A DNA stretch of 64,000 nucleotides. Origin: Afipia sp. GAS231. Lineage in GTDB: Bacteria; Pseudomonadota; Alphaproteobacteria; Rhizobiales; Xanthobacteraceae. The translations under genes were made by a program, and so were the position numbers. This document shows positions 1 through 9,302 of the stretch, in pieces; the first letter of the stretch is position 1; every line of letters begins with the position of its first letter. The notes under the pieces are model-generated. The model did no database searches. It was given only the letters and a program-made list of their open reading frames with translations, and was not told where the DNA came from. The stretch spans positions 1,488,001 to 1,552,000 of the forward strand of contig NZ_LT629703.1 of NCBI RefSeq assembly GCF_900103365.1, read 5' to 3'.

Positions 1-1
1 C

Positions 2-1027
2 GGCGGCGGCGCACTCGACGGCCGAAGCACTGGAGGTAACGGGCAGCCGCTCCTGCAGAACGTGCGGATCACACCAGATACCGTCAATAACACGCTGCTG
101 ATCTATGCCGATCAGGGAAATTACAAGATTATCGAAGCGACCCTGCAGCGTGTCGATCAGCCTCAGCTACAGGTGGCAATCGACGCAACAATTGCGGAGG
201 TCACGCTTAACAATGAGCTGAGCTATGGCGTCCAGTCTTTTCTAACGAGCAGGAATCTCGGTTTGCGACCGGACACTGGCTCCATTCTCAACACCCAATC
301 GACATCCGCGCCCGGCGCGACCGGCGCTGCCTCGGCCGCCGGAGCGGTCACCAACGCGTTTATCAACCGCGCCTTTCCCGGCCTCAATTTCCTGATCGGA
401 TCCGAGGCGCAACCGAGCGCAATTCTCGATGCGCTGCATTCCGTGACCAGCGTCAAGGTGCTGTCAAACCCCTCGCTGGTCGTGATCAACAATCAGGTGG
501 CGACGCTCCAGGTCGGCGACGTAGTACCGGTATCGACCGGCAGCGCCACCGTGCTGACTACCAGCAATACCGTGGTCAATACCATTGACTATCGCAACAC
601 CGGAATCATCCTGCGCGTATCGCCGCGGATCAATGTCAACGGCAATGTCAGGCTTGAGGTGGAACAGGAAATTAGCAATGTTTCGCCGGCGACTGCCGCC
701 AGTCTGACGCCGACGGTGTCAGAACGGCGGGTGAAAAGTTCGGTTTCGGTCGCCACCGGGCAGACTGTCTTGCTCGCCGGGTTGATTAGCGAGCAGCAAA
801 ATGGGCAGCGCAACGGCATTCCACTGCTCGATCAAATTCCGGGTCTGGGCGACGGTTTTTCGCATCAGGACAAGAAGGGAACCCGCACCGAATTGATTAT
901 CTTCATCCGTCCCCAGATCATCCGAGATGGCGTAGACGCCCATCAGGTCGCCGAAGAACTGCGGTCGAAATTGCGTGGCAGCGTGGGAGCAAGCACCGAT
1001 GATCTGCGGGTTCCGACGGTGCGCTGA
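2..1027 (+). CDS. gspD: Secretin, GspD type (3' part)
   Basis: C-terminal part of an outer-membrane secretin, the multimeric gated channel of a type II secretion system. The frame is open from the first base of the window, so the gene starts upstream and about 341 codons are visible. The secretin core shows as VKVLSNPSLVVINNQVA, followed by a Gly/Val-rich stretch and the hallmark SVATGQTVLLAGLISE, then IPLLDQIPGLGDGF near the end, where the periplasmic-gate and membrane strands lie. An Ala/Gly-rich insert around visible residues 100-120 is typical of the variable gate region. GspD is preferred over a type III or pilus secretin because of the last motif block, but the diagnostic N-domains are outside the window. 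Confidence 0.85.
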   Translation, partial: GGGALDGRSTGGNGQPLLQNVRITPDTVNNTLLIYADQGNYKIIEATLQRVDQPQLQVAIDATIAEVTLNNELSYGVQSFLTSRNLGLRPDTGSILNTQSTSAPGATGAASAAGAVTNAFINRAFPGLNFLIGSEAQPSAILDALHSVTSVKVLSNPSLVVINNQVATLQVGDVVPVSTGSATVLTTSNTVVNTIDYRNTGIILRVSPRINVNGNVRLEVEQEISNVSPATAASLTPTVSERRVKSSVSVATGQTVLLAGLISEQQNGQRNGIPLLDQIPGLGDGFSHQDKKGTRTELIIFIRPQIIRDGVDAHQVAEELRSKLRGSVGASTDDLRVPTVR

Positions 1028-1031
1028 CGCC

Positions 1032-1574
1032 GTGGCGAAGACGCGGCGCGGAGCGACCGTGGCGGCATTGGCGAGTGCGCGGCTGCATGTCGTTGCTGCG
1101 AGCCTGGTCGTGATCGCCTGTTTTTGGTGGCAGGTGGGTCCCGCTCGCGCCGATGCGATGGCGCGCGCCAACGCGGCTTACACAAGCGGCGATTTTGTCA
1201 AAGCAGTCAACGCGTTGGCGCCGCTTGCGTTGCGGGGAAATCCCAAAGCGCAGGCTATTCTCGGCTTCATGTATGAAAACGGATTTGGCGCGCCACAGGC
1301 CTACGACGCCGCCGCGAAACTCTATATGCAGGCGGCAATCAGGGGCAATCCGTTCGCTCAGCGTATGCTCGGGCTGATGTATGACAAGGGTCATGGCGTA
1401 CCGCAGGATTTCGTTCTGGCTTACAAGTGGCTGAACCTCGCCGCGGCACACGCCCCGAAACGCGATCGCGACTATTCGTTGCGCCTTCGCAACGCCGTGG
1501 CGTCGAAGATGTCGCCTGATCAAATTGCCGAAGGGCAACGGCTTGCGATGCTCTGGGCGCCTGGATGGCGATAA
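1032..1574 (+). CDS. Exported SEL1-repeat protein
   Basis: Protein of about 180 residues starting with GTG four bases after the secretin stop, so probably co-transcribed with it. A positively charged N-terminus, a hydrophobic stretch (residues about 18-36) and an AxA-like site (ARADA) form a signal peptide. Two SEL1 (TPR-like) repeats follow, seen as AQAILGFMYENGFGAPQ and AQRMLGLMYDKGHGVPQ. SEL1 proteins act as scaffolds for protein contacts, and the position next to a secretin suggests a periplasmic role in the same secretion system, which is inference. A start upstream at 975 would overlap the secretin gene and spoil the signal peptide, so GTG 1032 is chosen. Confidence 0.72.
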   Translation: MAKTRRGATVAALASARLHVVAASLVVIACFWWQVGPARADAMARANAAYTSGDFVKAVNALAPLALRGNPKAQAILGFMYENGFGAPQAYDAAAKLYMQAAIRGNPFAQRMLGLMYDKGHGVPQDFVLAYKWLNLAAAHAPKRDRDYSLRLRNAVASKMSPDQIAEGQRLAMLWAPGWR

Positions 1575-1719
1575 CGCACAACAACGATTGCTGTGCGGCG
1601 CCGCGCAAACGTCATCTGCGTGTCAACTCGACGCAACAACGCGCAACGAAATCTTCCCTGGTCGGTCATGTCACCGGCTGAAGAGGGTGACGACAATGAA
1701 GATATTGAGACCGTTTGGC

Positions 1720-2114
1720 GCGGACGGTTCCGCCTAGAACCGGCCACATCACGCGGCCTGCCCCCTGACCGGCGAAATAAAGCAGCATCCCGAGACCCGA
1801 TACTCCGTAAAAAGGCGCCATGGAGCGGAAATAGATCGAACCAGCGGCAAGAACCTCCGGGAACAACGCCAACCAGGCGTGGCGGATATCATCACGGCAA
1901 GTCCCAGCAGCTCGGTGGCGGCGGCCGCGAACAACGCAGCAACCCACGCGATGCGCTCCGCCCTCCGGATCTGGCCAGCACCGATATTCACCCCGACCAT
2001 GGTGAGCGCCGTGCTGCCAAGCGGAAACAGGATTTGAATCCGAATATAGTCCAGTCGTGACAGCTAAGTGATCTGGCCAACGTAGATCTTTACCGGAAAC
2101 ATTCCCTGCCCCAT
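1720..2114 (-). pseudogene. MATE efflux transporter remnant
   Basis: Reading the minus strand in two frames gives the C-terminal half of a MATE-family multidrug/Na+ antiporter. The first part reads MGQGMFPVKIYVGQIT, a stop codon near 2068, then LDYIRIQILFPLGSTALT and MVGVNIGAGQIRRAERIAW. After a frameshift near 1870 it continues with PFYGVSGLGMLLYFAGQGAG and VMWPVLGGTVR. These match the conserved GxNIGAGxxxRA and PFYGxxGLGxxLYFAxQGAGR blocks of the family. The N-terminal half is missing and the end is lost beyond about 1720. A dead gene next to the left side of the mobile element. Confidence 0.75.
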
Positions 2115-2402
2115 TCACAGCGCGACGTGAACGGCGCGATGAAGGGGGCGAGAACGATGCACATTCAATCGAAATAAAAATCGCGCTCCGCAACGAAATC
2201 CGCGTTGATCAAATGCGAACTGAAGAGATCATGCGCGCGCCAATTCCCGCGCGTGTCAGGAAACATCTCAATAAAATGTGAGCAACGTGACGACGTTGGC
2301 TCATGCTGCCGGCTTCCGTCTGGCAGACGATGGATACCAAAGCATTTCGATCGGGACGCGCCGACTCGGCATCCTCCTGATGCAGAGCCCGTAATCCGCC
2401 CG

Positions 2403-3545
2403 TCATTCTGGGCGAATCGTAGAGGCATCTGTTGGCTTATCCGCAAGATCGTAAGCGGCTGGGTTGGAGCCGAGTTCGGTTACGCCCTTGGCAAGCTCGG
2501 TTCGGAACGAATTCTGGAAATCGTCGTCATAGGTCGCGATGCTTGTGCGGATCGCTGCTTTCCAATGATCGCCGCGGTCCCAGGCTTCCGTAAAGGCAGA
2601 CGCAAGATCAGCGTGCTGCCGGTTGGCGATCATCGCTTCGATCATTGATCTGGCCTGAAGCCGGTCCTTCGAACTCTTTGCGGTCGCGTCGCGATCCTCC
2701 TTCCGGCGGGATCCGACAATGAGTTTGTGGATGGCGTATCGCTCCGGTGATGGGATGAAGACTAGCACGCCGGCGCCATGCAGCAGCACCGCACGAATGG
2801 GCTCGTAGATCAGGTAGTCGAGGAAGCGGAGCGGGAATGCCGCCGCTCCGCCCAGCGCTGGCATCGGGACTGGCTTCCCTGCCTGGTCGTCGGACCACTG
2901 GTTGGGCGTCAGGAATTCCGCCTGGAATTTGTCTCTCGAGACGAACTGGGTGGAGACCCTGCCGTCGACCTGGCTCGGAACCTCACGAAAGGTCGGGTCG
3001 ACCTGTCGAAGCACCTGCAGGATGGGTGGCATGGAATCCTTGATAGCCACCGAGATTTCGTGGAATTGCGCAAAGTCGGCGTCGCCGGTCTGCATGGCGA
3101 CCGCATCAAGGCGTGTACCGAGCACGGCGGGGTAACATTGGTAGGCAACAGTACCGACGAGCACTCCCCGCAAACGGAAGAAGCCGGCCTTCGCCAGTCG
3201 TTCCACCACTTGGCCAGTCATCGGCAGGGGGCGCGGCAGATAGGCCTCGCGCGTCAGCGTGGAAACGAGACGGCGGCGTCCTTTCAGGTCGGCTTTCAGA
3301 TCCTTGAACGCCTCGACCCTCTTGGAGATTTCAGGATCGTCAACGGGACCGACGTAGCGGCGATCCTGGGCGCCGCCCTCGGGCTTGGGCGTGTCGAAGT
3401 ACCAGTATTTCTTGCCCTTGACCTCAACGGCCACGAATCTGCCGTTCGAAGAGAACTCGGAGGTGAAGCTCTCGTCGAGACTGCGCTGGACCAGTTCGGA
3501 ATAGAGCGTCTGGTAGCTGATATCGAGACGTTGGGCGGGAGCCAT
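2403..3545 (-). CDS. NTP_transf_8 nucleotidyltransferase (GSU2403 family)
   Basis: A 380-residue protein of the GSU2403-type nucleotidyltransferase fold family (NTP_transf_8). The polymerase-beta-like active site is seen as GTRLDAVAMQTGDADFA at about residues 142-158, with the acidic pair in GDADF. A charged helical C-terminus (SRRKEDRDATAKSSKDR) follows a conserved ERYAIHKLIVG block. The family is found mainly on mobile elements and plausibly transfers a nucleotide to a protein or RNA, as in MenT-type toxins; the substrate is not known. No antitoxin gene is adjacent. The promoter region carries two identical-spacing palindromes, so expression is probably tightly repressed by an unidentified or self-encoded regulator. 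Confidence 0.75.
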   Translation of the reverse strand: MAPAQRLDISYQTLYSELVQRSLDESFTSEFSSNGRFVAVEVKGKKYWYFDTPKPEGGAQDRRYVGPVDDPEISKRVEAFKDLKADLKGRRRLVSTLTREAYLPRPLPMTGQVVERLAKAGFFRLRGVLVGTVAYQCYPAVLGTRLDAVAMQTGDADFAQFHEISVAIKDSMPPILQVLRQVDPTFREVPSQVDGRVSTQFVSRDKFQAEFLTPNQWSDDQAGKPVPMPALGGAAAFPLRFLDYLIYEPIRAVLLHGAGVLVFIPSPERYAIHKLIVGSRRKEDRDATAKSSKDRLQARSMIEAMIANRQHADLASAFTEAWDRGDHWKAAIRTSIATYDDDFQNSFRTELAKGVTELGSNPAAYDLADKPTDASTIRPE

Positions 3546-3558
3546 GGCAGATGATCCG

Positions 3559-3639
3559 TTATACTATTTTTGCGAGAATAGTATAACCAAGGGAACTCAA
3601 GCGCAACACAGCTATACTAGAATCGCTAAAATAGTATAA
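3559..3639. promoter_or_regulatory. Tandem palindromic operator of the nucleotidyltransferase gene
   Basis: Two inverted repeats of the form TATACTA-N12-TAGTATA lie at 3560-3585 and 3613-3638, just upstream of the nucleotidyltransferase start at 3545. The first extends to 10 perfect base pairs (TTATACTATT/AATAGTATAA). The two sites start 53 bp apart, about five helical turns, so proteins bound to both would sit on the same face of the DNA. Position and symmetry suggest a repressor operator overlapping the promoter. Confidence 0.7.
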
Positions 3640-3688
3640 CTTATTTATATATCAATACCTTATATAGTAAACGTGACGCTAATCTGGA

Positions 3689-4699
3689 CTATAAGCCCAA
3701 GCCGCGTTTTTGTCCGACCGACCATGAAATCCCCTCACCGCCGACGACGCCGGTGACCACCCGCCCCTTGGCCCGTTCATGCACTGTCCGCCACGGCACG
3801 AGACTGAAGTCGCGCGCGCGCTCGATCAGCGCAAAGCGGCCGCTGTTAAGCGTCAGCATGCGGCGATAGGTGCCTGTGATCCGCTCGCCCGGTTTCGTCT
3901 CGGCATAATCAAGGCCGGTCTCGCGCGTCATGCGCGAGCCGACCTCAACTAGTTTCAGCCGCTCCAGCGTTTGAAGCAGATTGCGCGCGTAAGCGATCCG
4001 TCCGCCCTGCTCGCGCGCAAGGCCTTGCTCCAGCAACCACTGCCGCCGCAAACGAAGCGCGCCCTCGAATTCCGACCCCAGTCCTGACGAAGCGATCATC
4101 TCCGACGATCTGGCAACGAGTTGCTTGTCGAGCCAGGTCGCGCCGGACGCGCCGGGCAGTTCGTCAAGGCTCTGCCAGGATAGCACGGTGATCCGCGCCG
4201 GGTTGCGCGATCGCTGCGCGGCCTCGAACTGACCTGCGCGTTCAAGATGGTCCGCACCAACGGACCAGTCGCCGTTACTTGAGCGCTCGACCAGGTCTAG
4301 CCGCCGCATCGCTTCCAGCCGGCGGACATGCGCCTGAATGTACTCCCCGGCAGCCTTCGGATCGAACTCTCGATGCAGTTCGGCGCTGTAGACCCCATGG
4401 TTACGGCGGGCGACGTCCGCGACGGTCCGGTCGACATCGCGCTGGCTGACGTCGCGCGCGCGAATCTCGACGATGGTATTTCGGATCAAGGGTTCGGAGG
4501 TCACTTGCCGGACTCCGAGATCGGCGTAATGCGTTCGCCCATCGATCCCGTCCACAATCACATATCGGCGGTCGTGCAACTCGTCAGAGATCCCTTCGGC
4601 AACCAGCCGCCCAATCACCCGCGCGGCGCCGGCCTGCCCGTCGAAGATCACGTGGTCACCGGCCGCACGGTGGATTCCCACCGCAGCCAGGGATCGCAT
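3689..4699 (-). pseudogene. 5'-truncated DUF3363 relaxase remnant
   Basis: The open frame codes for about 336 residues that match only the C-terminal DUF3363 half of rhizobial relaxases: VIGRLVAEGISDELHDRRYV, IVDGIDGRTHYADLG, GATWLDKQLVAR, TGTYRRMLTLNSGRFALIE and the final SVGQKRGLGL. The N-terminal nicking domain with its HxH metal motif and catalytic tyrosine is absent. The intact relaxase at 11328-13091 has the same C-terminal blocks (TGTYRQRLTLASGRFAMID, GFGRKRDLGL) but lacks a middle stretch present here, so this is a diverged second relaxase and not a recent duplication. The apparent start at 4699 is probably not a true initiation site. Confidence 0.72.
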
Positions 4700-4745
4700 T
4701 CCTCTTTCGGCGATCGATCCTCTCGAAAGTCCGCAACATTGAAGC

Positions 4746-5861
4746 CTACCGCCCCCGCTCAGGAATATTCAGGTGGTAACGCGTATGTTTGAGCTGTCCA
4801 GTCCTTAGCAGCGCACCCTTCTTCACCAAATCCCGCAAGTCCCTGGTGGCCGTGGCGCGCGTCGTCTTGGTGATGCTGACGTAGTTCTCGGCGCTAAGCC
4901 CTCCCTCGAAGCCGTCAATGCCTTCACGGGCCATGCGTGCCAACGCCTTCTCCTGGCGTTCGTTCAGCTCACCACGCAGAGTGTCGTACAGCCGCGCCTT
5001 GGCGAGATAGAACTCCAGGCGCCTAAGCGTATTGGCCTGCGCCTCCAGGACCGTTTCGGCAAAATATGTCAGCCACGCGGTAATCTCGTTGTTCTTGTTG
5101 CTGCGCTCTAGCATGTCGTAATAGGCCTTGCGGGCCCGTTCGATAGTGAACGCTAATGCGATGAGCGTTGGTTGTCCTAAGCTCTGTGCCAGGGATTTTT
5201 CAGCGAGCGCGCGCCCAATGCGGCCGTTGCCATCCTCGAACGGGTGGATGCTGACGAAGTAAAGGTGGGCCATACCCGCCCGCGTAAGGTAGGGCATGGG
5301 ATGGGAGCCGCCGGGCGCTGTGCGGTTGAACCACGCAGCAAAGGTATCCATTTCAACCGGCATGCTCTGAGACGGCGGCGCTTCGAAGTGGACTTTGGGA
5401 TCGTGGATACTACCGGAGACCACCTGCATCGGCTCGGTGTGCGTTCTGTAGCCACCGATGACGTGAATGTCGTTACGTTCGCTCATGATCATGTCATGCC
5501 AAGCGAACGTGGTTTGATGGGTCAGCGGAGCGGCAAAGGTCTCGTAGAGGTTGACCATCATCCGGGCGATGCCTTGTTCGGCCGGAGGCACCTGGCGCTT
5601 GTCGCCTGCGAGGCCAAACTGACGCCGGAGGGACGACTGGACGTTGTCGCGATTGAGTATCTCGCCTTCAATCTCGGAAGTTTTCAACGCCTCGTCGCTG
5701 ATCATCTCGATCTTGAACATGTCGCGATCATCCTGGCTAACATGCTTGAACGCACCGATGAGCTCGCCGGAACGCAACAGGAAACGCTTCTCAAGCGGCT
5801 CCAGCACCGCCATGTCATATCTGAATCCCGGCCAATCCGGCTGTTGCCAGTTCCATCCCAT
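4746..5861 (-). CDS. Fic-family protein adenylyltransferase
   Basis: Fic protein of about 371 residues. The catalytic loop HPFEDGNGRIGR fits HxFx(D/E)GNGRxxR, so the enzyme should transfer AMP (or another nucleotide monophosphate) from NTP to a hydroxyl group on a target protein. The N-terminal domain (DUF4172 type, WNWQQPDWPGFRY) contains TSEIEGE, which fits the inhibitory helix motif (S/T)xxxE(G/N), so this is a self-inhibited class II Fic. A winged-helix-like C-terminus (RATATRDLRDLVKKGAL) suggests DNA binding and self-regulation. ATG 5861 gives the usual MGWNWQ start; an in-frame TTG at 5867 is better spaced from AGGAAAGG and is an alternative. A perfect palindrome lies directly upstream. 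Confidence 0.86.
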   Translation of the reverse strand: MGWNWQQPDWPGFRYDMAVLEPLEKRFLLRSGELIGAFKHVSQDDRDMFKIEMISDEALKTSEIEGEILNRDNVQSSLRRQFGLAGDKRQVPPAEQGIARMMVNLYETFAAPLTHQTTFAWHDMIMSERNDIHVIGGYRTHTEPMQVVSGSIHDPKVHFEAPPSQSMPVEMDTFAAWFNRTAPGGSHPMPYLTRAGMAHLYFVSIHPFEDGNGRIGRALAEKSLAQSLGQPTLIALAFTIERARKAYYDMLERSNKNNEITAWLTYFAETVLEAQANTLRRLEFYLAKARLYDTLRGELNERQEKALARMAREGIDGFEGGLSAENYVSITKTTRATATRDLRDLVKKGALLRTGQLKHTRYHLNIPERGR

Positions 5862-5880
5862 GAGCAATAGCGACCTTTCC

Positions 5881-5914
5881 TATAGCTCATATTATGGGGA
5901 AAAAATGAGCTATA
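5881..5914. promoter_or_regulatory. Palindromic operator upstream of fic
   Basis: Perfect 10-bp inverted repeat TATAGCTCAT (5881-5890) and ATGAGCTATA (5905-5914) with a 14-bp spacer, beginning 20 bp upstream of the fic start codon. It probably overlaps the promoter. The winged-helix-like C-terminus of this Fic protein is a candidate binder, which is inference. Confidence 0.65.
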
Positions 5915-6642
<728 letters not shown>

Positions 6643-8037
6643 TCACCACTGCGCATCGTCATCGACGGGCATTAGCAAAGCCGTCTGCTTGTTCATAATT
6701 TCCGGCTGGATTCCGTCGAAGGTTGTAACCGGCATAGACAAGGGAGATGACCCCGGCCACCTGATGAGTGATCGCATCCAAGGTAGCGCGAACCACGCTA
6801 ATGCAACAATTTGCACTGCGACATTTAAGCCAAATGCGATTTGATAGGCCATGACGGGCCTCTGACCATCGTTCGTGGACCAGTGCTCCAGAATCAACCC
6901 CGTCACGTATTGAGCTTGAAATGCCCAACCGAAGTGCAAAACGTTCAAGGCGCCGTTGGCACGACCGACAAGTTCTGTTGGGAAGTAATCAGATATGACC
7001 GCGAAGCTGACCACGGTTGCTGCTCCGACAATGGCGATGGTCGACCAAGGCATAATGGAGGGTAAGGGTGCGCGCAGGATGAGAACTAACTCTGCTGCGA
7101 TGAGCAGAACCGCGGCCGCGACCAATACCGTTTCCGCCCTTATCCTTCTTCGTCGAATCAAATGCAGGCCGGTACCGAATAACCACGCCCCCCCGCTGAG
7201 CACGACCGACATTATGAATAACTGTTGGACGAGATTTGCACGATCGAGCCCTTCAACCTCCGTCAACCACGACGACGCCCATAGTCCCTGCAAGGACCAA
7301 GCCGAACCGATGCAGGTCGCGGACAAGGGAGCAATTCTCCAGAAGCGCCCATCCCTAAACACGTCTTTTAGAGTGCTGTGGCTCGGTGAGGTCGGCAACG
7401 CGATGGCCCGATCTGGTACCAGGACATAGATAAGCGCGGCTGTAGCGCCAGTCACCGCGGCTAACAGGACAAATAGCTGGCGCCAACTAATCCACGCGAG
7501 GAGTTGTTCAGCTGGAGCGGTGGCGGTCACCGCTCCGAGCGAACCCAACATGACCATGTAGCCGTTCATTAGAGCCACACGCTCTTTCGGAAACCAGAGT
7601 ACAATTGCCTTAAGCCCGGCCGTCAGCGATGCCGCGACACCAAGCCCGATCATTGCTCGCCCAAGCAACAAAGCTGGGAAATCCGTCGACATTGCGAACA
7701 GTCCGGCTCCTGCTGCGGCTACCAAGAGCAGCGCGCTTTGGATACGACGTGGACCATAGCGGTCCAAGAGTACGCCGATGGGAATCTGCGCAGACGCGAA
7801 CACGAGAAAATAGACCGAGGTAAGCAGCCCCAGGTCAGCAATGCGAAGACCCGCATCAGCATTGAGGTGGCTGGCGATCAGACCATTGATCGTCCGAAAC
7901 AGATACGCAAGGTAGTATCCCAAGGAGAAGGGAAGAAAAATACATGCGATGAGCCGCAAGCCGTGGACTGCATCAGCAAAACGCGTTTGGAAGGTGCCGA
8001 AAGTTCGGATTGCTGCCGTCCTCCCGGACGGCAGCAA
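6643..8037 (-). CDS. MFS transporter
   Basis: Inner-membrane major facilitator permease with about 12 hydrophobic segments and up to 464 residues. The loop 2-3 signature is LLDRYGPRR, and the N-terminal block FLPFSLGYYLAYLFRTINGL is typical of rhizobial MFS carriers. The substrate is unknown. The start is unclear: the longest frame begins with TTG at 8037, inside a perfect hairpin and overlapping the end of the RHH gene by 65 bases, with no visible ribosome-binding site; TTG 7959, just before the first membrane helix, is an alternative. The normal start may have been lost when this gene was joined to the mobile element. A passenger gene; no link to transfer functions is evident. Confidence 0.8.
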   Translation of the reverse strand: MLPSGRTAAIRTFGTFQTRFADAVHGLRLIACIFLPFSLGYYLAYLFRTINGLIASHLNADAGLRIADLGLLTSVYFLVFASAQIPIGVLLDRYGPRRIQSALLLVAAAGAGLFAMSTDFPALLLGRAMIGLGVAASLTAGLKAIVLWFPKERVALMNGYMVMLGSLGAVTATAPAEQLLAWISWRQLFVLLAAVTGATAALIYVLVPDRAIALPTSPSHSTLKDVFRDGRFWRIAPLSATCIGSAWSLQGLWASSWLTEVEGLDRANLVQQLFIMSVVLSGGAWLFGTGLHLIRRRRIRAETVLVAAAVLLIAAELVLILRAPLPSIMPWSTIAIVGAATVVSFAVISDYFPTELVGRANGALNVLHFGWAFQAQYVTGLILEHWSTNDGQRPVMAYQIAFGLNVAVQIVALAWFALPWMRSLIRWPGSSPLSMPVTTFDGIQPEIMNKQTALLMPVDDDAQW

Positions 8038-8626
8038 TCGGTCGGTCTAAGTCGCCGCCCAAATCTGGCTGTGAAACGGCATTAACTGACCGTTCGCGAG
8101 AAGCTGCCGGCAAAATATTATCCGGCTTCACCTGGGAAGTTCGACGATCAGCCAGGCGATCAATCGTCTCCTGCATCAAGGGACGGCTTGAACGAACGCG
8201 CCGGTCAACTTGCTCGGCGAGTTCATTGAACCGGTCTCGACCAAGAGCACATGCCTCCCGCTGCAGGGATTGCGGCATGGGCGGGGTGACAGTCAGATGA
8301 TATCGAGCGTGCAGCGCGGCCGTCTCTGCAACGATTCGAATCTCGCTTTGAAGGCGTCCCAGCTGACTGCCAATCCGATCAAAATCTTCTCGGAAACGAT
8401 CCTCAACCGACGGAGCCGGATCGAGAAACCGCTCAAGGGCAGTCTCTATTACCATGCTCTTGCCGACACCCGGCCGATCGGTCGCCGCTTTGAGGCGCTC
8501 AAACATCGTCTCGGAGAGATGAACGGTCAATTTTCTGGTTCGTAAAGACTCTTGAGACACCCGCCCCCCATCAAGGCAAGCTTGATCAGAGCCGATCTGG
8601 CCATCGAATTCGTCTCCCGCCTTCAT
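7973..8626 (-). CDS. Ribbon-helix-helix (CopG-like) regulator
   Basis: Protein of about 217 residues with an RHH domain at residues 31-75 (RTRKLTVHLSETMFERLKAA, then KSMVIETALERFL). The middle part (RIGSQLGRLQSEIRIVAETA, then ARYHLTVTPPMP) matches the same block of the shorter RHH protein encoded at 8868-9296, so the two are paralogues. In rhizobial elements such CopG-like proteins sit beside traG and probably control the transfer operon. ATG 8626 is chosen because GGGAG lies 7 bases upstream. The last 20 or so codons read into the MFS gene and may not be original sequence. Confidence 0.7.
   Translation of the reverse strand: MKAGDEFDGQIGSDQACLDGGRVSQESLRTRKLTVHLSETMFERLKAATDRPGVGKSMVIETALERFLDPAPSVEDRFREDFDRIGSQLGRLQSEIRIVAETAALHARYHLTVTPPMPQSLQREACALGRDRFNELAEQVDRRVRSSRPLMQETIDRLADRRTSQVKPDNILPAASRERSVNAVSQPDLGGDLDRPIAAVREDGSNPNFRHLPNAFC
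8008..8039. repeat. Perfect 13-bp hairpin at the RHH/MFS junction
   Basis: GATTGCTGCCGTC (8008-8020) and its exact inverse (8027-8039) enclose a 6-base loop CTCCCG. No run of T follows on either strand, so it is not a standard intrinsic terminator. It overlaps the end of the RHH gene and the first codons of the longest MFS frame. Confidence 0.8.
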
Positions 8627-8867
8627 TGTCGATCTCCCTAATTTATCGACGCCTATACAGATCCGCAGGTGGCTCTCGGGCCCGTTACAAGAAGTTGAGA
8701 GGAAGGACCAAACGTGCACCCGATCGGGAAAAACGACGAAATGACCACGGCTGCAACTGCGTGAACATCGGGTTCGCGAATTGTCGTAGAAAAAGGAAAG
8801 AGACGGCGAGGTATGGGCATGCTCGCGCTTTTTAGTTCAAACGGAACGTTCGATATGAGAAAGCGCT

Positions 8868-9296
8868 TCAGTCTCCGGATTCGTCGAGCTTCGTATGGAT
8901 GATATCGTCAGGAATTTCCCGCAGAAAGCTCTGTCCCTTCTGCAATCGACGCCCGAGCGCCTCGACAAATCCTTCAAAGCGCTCGCGGCCCTTCAGCTGC
9001 GCGGCTCCCTGCGCATCGTTGGGCAACGGAGGCGTGATTGTCAGCCAGAAGCGAATGAAGAGAGCCAAGGTTTCGGCCGTCATACCAACGTCACGCTCTA
9101 GCCTCTGCATCTGGCGCGACACCCGGTCCAGTCGACGGGCAAATGCGGCCTCCTGTCTGTCTGCTCCATCTGGTGACAGAAACGAAGCGACTGCCGCTTC
9201 CACGATCGCAGACCGAGACAGCTTCTTGCGATCGGCAAGATCGGTGATCTGCTTCAGAAGGTCTGGCGGAAAATACACGTTCATCCGGTCACGCAT
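8868..9296 (-). CDS. CopG-type RHH regulator next to traG
   Basis: A 142-residue protein whose N-terminus is a ribbon-helix-helix domain (MNVYFPPDLLKQITDLADRK, then LSRSAIVEAAVASFL), followed by a coiled helical part (RQMQRLERDVGMTAETLALF) and the LTITPPLP block shared with the RHH paralogue upstream in the window. The start lies six bases after the traG stop, and GAGGAAG at the end of traG serves as its ribosome-binding site, so the two are translationally linked. It probably regulates, or takes part in, relaxosome assembly. TraG-linked CopG proteins of this type are common on rhizobial mobile elements. Confidence 0.78.
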   Translation of the reverse strand: MRDRMNVYFPPDLLKQITDLADRKKLSRSAIVEAAVASFLSPDGADRQEAAFARRLDRVSRQMQRLERDVGMTAETLALFIRFWLTITPPLPNDAQGAAQLKGRERFEGFVEALGRRLQKGQSFLREIPDDIIHTKLDESGD

Positions 9297-9302
9297 ACTT
9301 CC

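Noticed and set aside
8008..8039. Intrinsic terminator for the RHH gene
   Set aside because: No T-run follows the stem on either strand.
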